Positions 1 to 4,764 of a stretch of DNA of 6,379 nucleotides are shown in pieces (the stretch's first letter is position 1; the number at the start of each line of letters is the position of its first letter). The notes beneath the pieces were generated by a model that worked only from the letters and a program-made list of their open reading frames with translations, was not told where the DNA came from and did no database searches. Where the stretch lies: assembly GCA_012517645.1 (NCBI GenBank), contig JAAYUR010000262.1, forward strand, positions 1 to 6,379. The letters are read 5' to 3'. Made by a program: the position numbers and the translations under genes. This DNA is from Treponema sp. (lineage in GTDB: Bacteria > Spirochaetota > Spirochaetia > Treponematales > UBA12059).

Positions 1-261
1 AGGACGGAATCCGTTCCCCCCGCGGAAGGCCTCGTTCCCGGAATGTATTACATACAGATCGGCGCGTACCGGTCTTCCCCCTCCCTGGACGCCGCAGTAT
101 CCCGCCTGCGGGACACCTTCCCGGTGACTGTGGATACGGTACAGGCGGGGTCCGGTCCGGTTTACCGGCTGTTCGTGGGGCCCCTGGGACGGGATGAGAC
201 CGGGGTAGCCCTCCTTCGGGTCCGATCCCTGGGGTTCAAGGAAGCTTTCCTTAAGAATTGA
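1..261 (+). CDS. SPOR-domain protein, C-terminal fragment
   Basis: The frame is open from the first base of the window to a TGA at 259-261, giving 86 residues; the true start lies upstream, so the first ATG in view (position 43) is internal. From about residue 16 to the end the sequence fits a SPOR (sporulation-related repeat) domain: it opens YYIQIGAY, has a helix around SLDAAVSRLRD, then a PVTVDTV strand, then YRLFVGPL and a second helix with LLRVRSLGFKEAF. SPOR domains bind denuded septal peptidoglycan in the periplasm and are usually the C-terminal module of cell-division or cell-wall proteins such as RlpA, DamX or FtsN. Residues 1-14, rich in Pro, Glu and Gly, look like a linker from an upstream domain that cannot be seen. 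RlpA is a reasonable guess but is not shown by this fragment. The stop codon touches the first base of a hairpin that may end the transcript. Confidence 0.87.
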   Translation, partial: RTESVPPAEGLVPGMYYIQIGAYRSSPSLDAAVSRLRDTFPVTVDTVQAGSGPVYRLFVGPLGRDETGVALLRVRSLGFKEAFLKN

Positions 262-297
262 GCCAATTTCAAAAGACGGTCACATTTGAAATTGGCT
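261..297 (+). terminator. 13-bp perfect hairpin at the end of the SPOR gene
   Basis: Arms 261-273 (AGCCAATTTCAAA) and 285-297 (TTTGAAATTGGCT) are perfect reverse complements around an 11-nt loop. The left arm begins on the last base of the SPOR stop codon. Position argues for a 3'-end structure of that mRNA. It is not a textbook intrinsic terminator: the stem is AT-rich and only three T residues follow it. It may act with the stronger hairpin that starts three bases later, or it may be part of a repeat element. Confidence 0.45.
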
Positions 298-299
298 TT

Positions 300-344
300 G
301 CGATTGCCCGCAGCGGTTGTGTTGCAACCGCTGCGCCCAATCGC
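300..344. repeat. Strong 18-bp hairpin with a CC/CC internal loop
   Basis: Outer arms 300-306 (GCGATTG) and 338-344 (CAATCGC) and inner arms 309-319 (CGCAGCGGTTG) and 325-335 (CAACCGCTGCG) pair perfectly. A symmetric two-by-two CC/CC mismatch (307-308 against 336-337) lies between them, with a 5-nt loop at 320-324. This is the most stable-looking structure in the gap and follows the preceding hairpin almost directly. It could be a transcription terminator without a T-tract (the nearest T run is at 360-364, about 16 nt further on), an mRNA-stabilising 3' structure, or a dispersed intergenic repeat of REP type. The sequence alone does not decide. Confidence 0.55.
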
Positions 345-345
345 G

Positions 346-403
346 GATTTCAAGATGGGTTTTTCAAAACTCCCTGAGTCTGGAAAAAGCCTCAGTTGAA
401 ATC
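346..403. repeat. Nested inverted repeats with TTTCAA words
   Basis: GATTTCAA (346-353) is the perfect reverse complement of TTGAAATC (396-403). Inside lie CTGAG/CTCAG (374-378/391-395) and TTTTTC/GAAAAA (360-365/383-388), which are alternatives because they cannot both form. The outer arm shares its TTTCAA core with the hairpin at 261-297, so this may be a degenerate relative of it. Support is only pattern-level; no function is assigned. Confidence 0.3.
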
Positions 404-426
404 TATCCCCCTATGACAGCGACGGC

Positions 427-453
427 GCGCCCATCGTGGACAATGATGGGCGC
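427..453. repeat. 9-bp perfect hairpin
   Basis: GCGCCCATC (427-435) pairs perfectly with GATGGGCGC (445-453) around a 9-nt spacer. No T-tract follows; a run of eight C residues (464-471) lies 10 bases downstream. It could be an RNA stem or a protein-binding dyad. It lies in the non-coding stretch between the SPOR gene and proA. Confidence 0.4.
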
Positions 454-488
454 TCCGTTGTGTCCCCCCCCGCATACAGCCATGCCAC

Positions 489-652
489 GGACCGAATCGG
501 CGGCAGAGTGAACCGAGTGTTCCGAAGCTTGTTATCTTAACAGGCAAAATGCCTTAGGCCTCCAAACGGTGCGCTGGAACGGTCCTTTCGGTTGTGGTTT
601 CCGGTAATCCCAAGCTTCGTATCACCACTCGGGATCTCCGCCTGTCCGGTCT
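489..652. ncRNA. Candidate structured RNA or hairpin repeat element (four co-linear stems)
   Basis: Four perfectly paired arms nest in order: ACCG 491-494 with CGGT 647-650 (extended by G490-C651 and a G-U at 489/652); GGCGG 499-503 with CCGCC 638-642; CCGAGTG 513-519 with CACTCGG 626-632; and CGAAGCTTG 523-531 with CAAGCTTCG 611-619. That gives 26 Watson-Crick pairs separated by small internal loops. The apical part (532-610) can form a small hairpin, AGGCA/TGCCT at 542-546/550-554, and possibly GGAAC with GTTTCC near 576-602. Such a rod is typical of a folded RNA or of an element with imperfect terminal inverted repeats. I recognise no known family: motifs of tmRNA, SRP RNA and RNase P are absent, and 6S RNA is only a loose shape match. 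Strand is unknown; no T-tract terminator follows on either side. CCAC occurs next to both ends (485-488 and 654-657), which would also suit a small inserted element. Confidence 0.35.
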
Positions 653-655
653 ACC

Positions 656-770
656 ACTATATTCACAGTAAGAGTATAATTATACGTCCCTATATCATAA
701 TATCGCATATAATACGTATATAATCGCAATGATTGCATAAATACAAAAAAATAGTATATAAAAATACAAA
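656..770 (+). promoter_or_regulatory. AT-rich proA promoter/operator island
   Basis: This 115-bp stretch holds only 26 G or C bases, against GC-rich sequence on both sides, and runs into the proA ribosome binding site. It contains three perfect TATAAT hexamers (675-680, 708-713, 719-724). ATAAT words start at 676, 697, 709 and 720, spaced 21, 12 and 11 bases, roughly whole DNA turns. Two dyads stand out: a 12-bp palindrome GTATAATTATAC at 674-685, and GCAAT-G-ATTGC at 726-736. No good -35 box sits 16-18 bp upstream of any TATAAT; TTCACA at 662-667 resembles one but is badly spaced. The likely reading is the promoter region of the proAB operon with possible repressor sites. Which -10 is used cannot be told. 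Confidence 0.6.
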
Positions 771-776
771 GGAGGG
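768..776 (+). promoter_or_regulatory. Ribosome binding site of proA
   Basis: AAAGGAGGG lies just before the GTG at 780, with four bases between GGAGG (771-775) and the start codon. It is a near-perfect Shine-Dalgarno and is the reason for choosing the GTG as the proA start. No other in-frame start nearby has a comparable site. Confidence 0.85.
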
Positions 777-779
777 CCC

Positions 780-2144
780 GTGAAAGCGCCTTTAAAGTTG
801 TCGGGGAAACCCGGTGTCCGCGGAAAGATCGAGGAAAAGGCTGAAATCGCCGCCGCGGCGGCTCGCGTTCTCTCCGGACTCTCGCCGGAAACCCGCGGGA
901 AAGCACTAGGTGCCATGGGGGCCGGGCTGGCGGAACACCGGGGCCGCATAGTTGAAGCCAACCGCAGAGACCTCGAGGCGGCGGAAGAAGCGGGCCTGTC
1001 GTCCGCCCTTGTGAAGCGTCTCAGATTCGACGAAGAGAAGCTAGCGGAAACGCGGTGTATGCTGACGACCCTGGAAATGCAGCGAGACCCTCTCGGAAGG
1101 GTCCAGGAAGCCCGTAGACTGGACCGGGGACTTGTCCTGCGAAGGGTGACCTGTCCCATCGGCGTCCTGGCTTTCATCTTCGAAAGCCGGCCGGACGCGC
1201 TGATCCAGATGGTCGGATTGTCCGTCCGGAGCGGGAATGCTCTTCTGGTTAAGGGAGGGCGGGAGGCGGAGCACACGAACCGGGTACTCGTGGAGATCCT
1301 TGGGGATGCCGGGGTCCAAGCGGGCCTGCCGAAAGGCTGGCTGGCCGCCCTGGAATCCCGGGAGGATGTCCGCAGCCTTTTGGCTCTGGACTCCCTGGTT
1401 GATCTTCTAATACCGCGGGGTTCCCGGGAATTCGTCTCTGCCGTGAAGGACTCCACGAGGATTCCCGTCCTGGGCCATGCGGACGGTGTCTGCCATGTCT
1501 ATCTCCATGCGGATGCGGATACGGATAAAGCCGTTCGCGTTGTGGTGGACAGCAAGACCCAGTATCCCGCCGCTTGTAATGCGGCGGAGGTCCTGTTGGT
1601 TCACCGGGATGCGGCTCCGCGGGTACTTCCGGAAGTCGTAGGGGCCCTGGAACGCCGCGGTGTGGCCCTTGAGCTTTGCCCCGAAAGCGCAGCTATTCTG
1701 GGCGAGAGGCCCAGCAGGACTGTAAAGGCTGATTCCGATTGGTCCGTGGAATACCTGGACCTGCGCATGGCGGTACGTATCGTCGATTCCCTGGAAACGG
1801 CTGTGGACCACATCAACCGGTACGGAAGCGGACACACGGATTGCATCGTCACGGAATCCCGGGAAGCCGGCCGGACGTTCTTGGGCCTCGTAGATTCGTC
1901 GTCGGTCTTCCTGAACGCCAGTACGCGATTCGCCGACGGGTACCGCTACGGTCTGGGCGCCGAGGTAGGCATCTCTACCGGCAAGATCCATGCTCGGGGA
2001 CCCATGGGGGTCGAAGGCATCCTGACCTATAAATGGCTCCTGGAGGGAGAAGGCCACACGGTGGCGGACTTTTGCGACGGGATCCGAAGGTTCGAGCATC
2101 GGGATCTCCCGGAGGAGGTTGGAGGCTTGTATGGAACCGGATAA
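780..2144 (+). CDS. proA: Gamma-glutamyl-phosphate reductase (glutamate-5-semialdehyde dehydrogenase)
   Basis: ProA catalyses the NADPH-dependent reduction of gamma-glutamyl phosphate to glutamate-5-semialdehyde, the second step of proline synthesis, in the cytoplasm and probably with glutamate 5-kinase. The 454-residue product covers the whole ALDH-fold family: an N-terminal helical region with IVEANRRDLEAAEEAGLS, then CPIGVLAFIFESRPDA (125-139), RSGNALLVKGGREA, VLGHADGVCHVYL, the catalytic-cysteine motif YPAACNAAEVLLVH with Cys266, and the C-terminal signature GLGAEVGISTGKIHARGPMG (391-410). It is slightly longer than the usual ~415-430 residues, from about 15 extra residues at the N-terminus and a short C-terminal tail. 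GTG is taken as the start because of the strong Shine-Dalgarno; homology to the family begins soon after. The end overlaps proB by 14 bases, so the two are translationally coupled. All key residues are present and there is no sign of decay. Confidence 0.97.
   Translation: MKAPLKLSGKPGVRGKIEEKAEIAAAAARVLSGLSPETRGKALGAMGAGLAEHRGRIVEANRRDLEAAEEAGLSSALVKRLRFDEEKLAETRCMLTTLEMQRDPLGRVQEARRLDRGLVLRRVTCPIGVLAFIFESRPDALIQMVGLSVRSGNALLVKGGREAEHTNRVLVEILGDAGVQAGLPKGWLAALESREDVRSLLALDSLVDLLIPRGSREFVSAVKDSTRIPVLGHADGVCHVYLHADADTDKAVRVVVDSKTQYPAACNAAEVLLVHRDAAPRVLPEVVGALERRGVALELCPESAAILGERPSRTVKADSDWSVEYLDLRMAVRIVDSLETAVDHINRYGSGHTDCIVTESREAGRTFLGLVDSSSVFLNASTRFADGYRYGLGAEVGISTGKIHARGPMGVEGILTYKWLLEGEGHTVADFCDGIRRFEHRDLPEEVGGLYGTG
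2121..2125 (+). promoter_or_regulatory. Ribosome binding site of proB, inside proA
   Basis: GGAGG with five bases before ATG 2131 decides the proB start. A TTG at 2119 is in the same frame but sits only one or two bases after another GGAGG (2113-2117), so it is too close. A later in-frame ATG at 2191 has no Shine-Dalgarno. Confidence 0.75.
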
Positions 2145-3336
2145 TCCGGCACGGGGGCGCGCGTCCCCTCCCTCGGAACAAGATCCCGAGATGGCGGCTC
2201 GGAGCGCCCTTGCGAGGGCGCGCCGGATCGTCGTGAAGATCGGAACCAACACCATCGTCCAGCCCGGGGAGTCCGAAGGCCGGCCGGGCCCGGGCCGCAG
2301 GGAGCCCGGCGCAATCGATGCGGAGTTTCTCCACCGGACCGCTGCGGAACTTTCCGACTTGTCGCGGACGGGGAAGGAGTTCCTGCTCGTCACATCCGGC
2401 GCTGTGGGGCTGGGCGCCCGAGCCCTAGGTATGGACCGTCGCCCCCGGGACATCCAGGTTCGCCAGGCCTGCGCCGCGATCGGCCAACCCATCCTCATGG
2501 AGGAGTACCGGAAGGCCTTCCGCGTCTACGGTATCGTCACGGCCCAGCTCCTGGTTACCCGGGACGCCTGGGATCGTCGGGAAGCCTACCTGAACCTCCG
2601 GAATACCGTGGAGAGCCTGTTGCAGCTCCGGGTTCTCCCGGTTTTCAACGAGAACGACTCGGTATCCACATCCGAGATCGCTTTCGGGGACAACGACCAG
2701 TTGTCCGCCTTCGTAGCCAGCAAGATCGACGCGGACCTGCTTATCCTCCTTTCCGACGTGGACTCGTTGTATGATTCGAATCCCCGGACAAATCCCGAAG
2801 CCCGGCGCATATCCTACGTTGACGAACTGGGACCCTCCATACTTGCGGCCGCCGGGGACCGGGGAACCGAGTTTTCTACCGGGGGGATGCGCACGAAACT
2901 GGCCGCGGTTCGTATAGCCCGGGACGCCGGCTGCCGGGTGGTACTGGCCCGGGGCCGGACGCCGGGCATTCTGTCGAGCCTTCTGTCCGGCCGGCCTGTA
3001 GGAACCCTGTTCGACGCCCCGGGAAGGCTCCGGAACCGGGAACGGTGGATCAAGCATACCCGCCCCGTGGGCTCAATCCTGGTGGACGAGGGAGCGCTGG
3101 AGGCGCTCCGAAGGAACGGGTCCCTGCTGCCTCGGGGGGTCACGGGCGTGGAAGGCTCTTTCCGGAAAGGGGACGTGGTCCTTGTGAACGGTATCGCCAA
3201 GGCCATAGCCTGCCTTTCCTCGGAGGAGCTCTCGATGGTGCGGGGTCTGCGCTCGGACCGAATGGAAGACGTGCTGGGAGAGGGGGCGGGTCGGGTGGTC
3301 GCCCGTTCGGAGGACGTGGTGTTCCTCGATCCGTAG
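2131..3336 (+). CDS. proB: Glutamate 5-kinase with PUA domain
   Basis: ProB phosphorylates glutamate with ATP to gamma-glutamyl phosphate, the first and usually proline-inhibited step of proline synthesis. The 401-residue product has an amino-acid-kinase domain: RIVVKIGTNTIV with Lys36, LLVTSGAVGLGARAL near 85-99, NENDSVSTSEIAFGDNDQLS at 173-192 (substrate site), LLSDVDSLYDSNP near 206-218, and STGGMRTKLAA near 249-259. A C-terminal PUA domain follows (about 305-395: GSILVDEG, GVTGVEGSFRKGDVV, RSEDVV). The domain order matches the E. coli-type enzyme (about 367 aa). The extra length comes from about 28 residues before the first strand, mostly Pro/Ser/Glu-rich, and from a Gly/Pro/Arg-rich insertion after the first strand (about 44-60). 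Translation could instead begin at ATG 2191 (Met21), which would give a more usual N-terminus. It overlaps proA by 14 bases and shares its transcript. Confidence 0.97.
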   Translation: MEPDNPARGRASPPSEQDPEMAARSALARARRIVVKIGTNTIVQPGESEGRPGPGRREPGAIDAEFLHRTAAELSDLSRTGKEFLLVTSGAVGLGARALGMDRRPRDIQVRQACAAIGQPILMEEYRKAFRVYGIVTAQLLVTRDAWDRREAYLNLRNTVESLLQLRVLPVFNENDSVSTSEIAFGDNDQLSAFVASKIDADLLILLSDVDSLYDSNPRTNPEARRISYVDELGPSILAAAGDRGTEFSTGGMRTKLAAVRIARDAGCRVVLARGRTPGILSSLLSGRPVGTLFDAPGRLRNRERWIKHTRPVGSILVDEGALEALRRNGSLLPRGVTGVEGSFRKGDVVLVNGIAKAIACLSSEELSMVRGLRSDRMEDVLGEGAGRVVARSEDVVFLDP

Positions 3337-3364
3337 ACCCTCCCGGACCGGGTCCCCAGCGGGG
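3337..3364. other. Convergent spacer between proB and the 198-aa gene
   Basis: Only 28 bases separate the two stop codons. It is very GC-rich, with an 11-bp dyad CCCGG-A-CCGGG (3342-3352) and CCCC-AGC-GGGG (3354-3364), but no T-run on either strand. No canonical intrinsic terminator is present; if transcripts stop here it is by another means, otherwise they read into the opposing gene. Confidence 0.5.
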
Positions 3365-3961
3365 TCAGTACGTGAAGGACATGGATTCGAAGGCCGCCCT
3401 CACCCGGTACAGCCGGGACAGTTCGTCGGCGATGATGTCCGCGTAGTCGAGGTCCCCGGAGACGATACGGTGCGCCTGATCCTCCCAGGCCTGCACCTCC
3501 GGGAGGCGAACGAAACGAAGGGTTTCCGCCTTCCGCGCCCACTCCACGGCGGTCGGCCAGTAGGCCAGGGCGGCCTTGTACGCGGTCTCGGCGATTTTGA
3601 GACTTTCCAGGTTCTGGTCCTTCCAGGGGGCGTTGTAGAAATAGGCGACGCGTTTGTCGAATTTCGAGCCTAACGCCAGGTGCTGCTCGATCAGTTTGAG
3701 TTCCAGGTGCATGTTCAACAGGTAGCGGTACCGCTCCCACTGCCGCTCGGTATCGATCTTGGCCAGCGCGTACAAGGGATTGCAGAAATCCGCCTCCCGC
3801 GCCCGCTCAAGCCAATAAATGTTCTCGATGGAGTCATCGGGGTACTGGATGTAGTGGGTATGGAAAAGGCGATAGTACTGCTCCTTGAAATAGACCGGGT
3901 ACGCCAGGGCGCAGGCGACCACGCCAAGGGACAGCAGAACGAGAAGGAAAAAGCGTTTCAT
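3365..3961 (-). CDS. Exported or lipoprotein-like hypothetical protein, 198 aa
   Basis: I do not recognise a named family. The protein starts with Lys-Arg and a hydrophobic stretch (residues 4-20, FFLLVLLSLGVVACALA), a clear secretion signal. Two processing sites are possible: a lipobox-like VVAC with Cys17, or a signal peptidase I site ALA before Tyr21; spirochaete lipoboxes are often this loose. The mature part is rich in Tyr, Trp, Glu and Leu and looks all-helical. The segment ESLKIAETAYKAALAYW resembles a TPR-like helix pair, but I cannot confirm a TPR. It probably acts in the periplasm or on an envelope membrane. It lies 93 bases downstream of tmk on the same strand and could be cotranscribed. 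No Shine-Dalgarno is visible before the ATG, so the start rests on the signal peptide. The start of the gene and its signal sequence argue that it is real, and the longest overlapping frames look like shadows. Confidence 0.77.
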   Translation of the reverse strand: MKRFFLLVLLSLGVVACALAYPVYFKEQYYRLFHTHYIQYPDDSIENIYWLERAREADFCNPLYALAKIDTERQWERYRYLLNMHLELKLIEQHLALGSKFDKRVAYFYNAPWKDQNLESLKIAETAYKAALAYWPTAVEWARKAETLRFVRLPEVQAWEDQAHRIVSGDLDYADIIADELSRLYRVRAAFESMSFTY

Positions 3962-4054
3962 ACCGAATATAGTATCGGAAGATCCGGCGAAATCCGTGAC
4001 AACCCGCTCCGGGGACGGAAACCTTCCCTATTCCGACGTTGTTATTCCTTCGAC
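3962..4054 (-). other. Spacer between tmk and the 198-aa gene
   Basis: This 93-bp gap is read on the minus strand. A TTGTCA hexamer (3999-4004 on the plus strand read as TGACAA) resembles a -35 box. A TACTAT/TATATT stretch lies just before the ATG, but the distance between them (22 or more bases) is too long for a standard promoter. CCGA/TCGG flank the AT-rich core (3963-3978). I see neither a clear terminator for tmk nor a ribosome binding site for the next gene. Confidence 0.3.
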
Positions 4055-4684
4055 CTAGGAGAGGACGGCCTTGCGGATGTCTTCCGCCACTTCCGGGATC
4101 GATCGGGCTCCGTTCACCCGGAGGATCTTCATGCCCTGGGCTTCGAACCGTTCCAGGATCCCCTCGTAGGCCCGGGATACCTGGGATAGGAATTCGCCTC
4201 GTTCAAACAGATCCGGAGCGCCTCTCCCCGAGATGCGGGAGACCGCCCGTTCGGGAGGAAGCTCGAAGTAGATGAGCAGGGAAGGCAGGGGGAATCCTTG
4301 ATTGAGCCGGTCCGGAAGCTCGAGTCCGCAGGTGCAGCCCTGGTAGGCGAGGGAGGAGAAGATATACCGGTCGCAGATCACGACTTCCCCCGATTCGAGG
4401 TGATCCCGGATCCCTTGCGGCCCGTACAGGTGCTCGTTCCGGTCGGCGGCGTACAGGTAGGCCAGAGTTTCGGGCTCGATCCGCAGGTCTCCCGAGAGGA
4501 CTCGGCGGATGAGTCGGCCGATCTCGGAATCCGTCGGTTCCGCGGTGGAGTGGAACGGAATGGATCGTTCCGTGAGAGTCGCGGACAAAAGGTGCCTCTG
4601 GGTCGTCGTTCCGGTTCCGTCTATGCCCTCGAATACGATAAAGCGGTCCCAGACCTCCCGGCCTTCCGCTGCCTGGTTGTTCAT
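4055..4684 (-). CDS. tmk: Thymidylate kinase (dTMP kinase), P-loop lysine replaced by threonine
   Basis: Thymidylate kinase phosphorylates dTMP to dTDP with ATP, in the cytoplasm, on the only route to dTTP. The 209-residue product has the family length and order: FIVFEGIDGTGTTTQ (15-29, P-loop), EPTDSEIGRLIRRVL (49-63), LAYLYAADRNEH (74-85), the dTMP-binding ICDRYIFSSLAYQG (103-116), a YFELPPE strand, and a LID segment RISGRGAPDLFE (150-161). The oddity is the P-loop. The usual GxxxxGK[ST] reads G20-IDGT-G25-T26-T27, so the phosphate-binding lysine is Thr26 (codon ACG, one base from AAG). All other motifs are intact, so this is not a decaying gene; the change may be a lineage variant, a compensated active site or a sequencing error. 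The start has ten or so residues before the first strand and only a weak upstream AGGGAT. It is divergent from the 4765 gene. Confidence 0.94.
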   Translation of the reverse strand: MNNQAAEGREVWDRFIVFEGIDGTGTTTQRHLLSATLTERSIPFHSTAEPTDSEIGRLIRRVLSGDLRIEPETLAYLYAADRNEHLYGPQGIRDHLESGEVVICDRYIFSSLAYQGCTCGLELPDRLNQGFPLPSLLIYFELPPERAVSRISGRGAPDLFERGEFLSQVSRAYEGILERFEAQGMKILRVNGARSIPEVAEDIRKAVLS

Positions 4685-4764
4685 CGGTCCAGGATATCCC
4701 TACGGCGAAACCTCATCAAGCGGCCGCATGACCGCCGCGCTATGTTTATGCTAAGGTGTCCAGG
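4685..4764. promoter_or_regulatory. Divergent spacer between tmk and the AsmA/TamB-like gene
   Basis: The 80-bp gap must contain or adjoin start signals for both directions. It has an AT-rich patch at 4741-4754 with TATGTT and TATGCT, each a poor -10, and no convincing -35. Two short palindromes, GGATATCC (4692-4699) and GCGGCCGC (4720-4727), are present. AAGG at 4753-4756 lies eight bases before the GTG at 4765 and is the likely ribosome binding site. No promoter can be placed with confidence. Confidence 0.35.

Noticed and set aside
130..138. TGTGGATAC, one mismatch from a DnaA box
   Set aside because: It is a single copy inside the SPOR coding sequence; no cluster exists near the AT-rich island, so no replication origin is claimed.
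162..353. 63-residue minus-strand frame over the SPOR gene end
   Set aside because: It is antisense to a convincing SPOR domain and to the hairpins, with no family-like sequence.
317..511. 64-residue plus-strand frame in the proA upstream gap
   Set aside because: It lacks a Shine-Dalgarno, has unnatural composition and crosses two hairpins and the C8 run; non-coding structure explains the region better.
489..652. 6S RNA identity for the long hairpin
   Set aside because: Only the overall rod shape and length agree; I see no diagnostic central-bubble sequence and no flanking promoter or terminator.
705..730. Possible Xer/dif-like recombination site in the AT-rich island
   Set aside because: The two half-sites do not match as inverted arms and do not resemble known dif cores; AT-rich repetition explains the likeness.
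695..1456. 253-residue minus-strand frame opposite proA
   Set aside because: It is Arg/Ser/Pro-rich, the usual mirror image of a GC-rich gene, and ProA is unmistakable on the other strand.
1407..2498. 363-residue minus-strand frame opposite proA and proB
   Set aside because: It spans the junction of two certain genes in antisense and shows no protein-like motifs.
2814..3740. 308-residue minus-strand frame over proB and the 198-aa gene
   Set aside because: It overlaps proB antisense and the signal-peptide-bearing gene in another frame; its composition is that of a shadow frame.
3680..4189. 169-residue plus-strand frame across the 198-aa gene and tmk ends
   Set aside because: It is antisense to both genes and has no recognisable domain.
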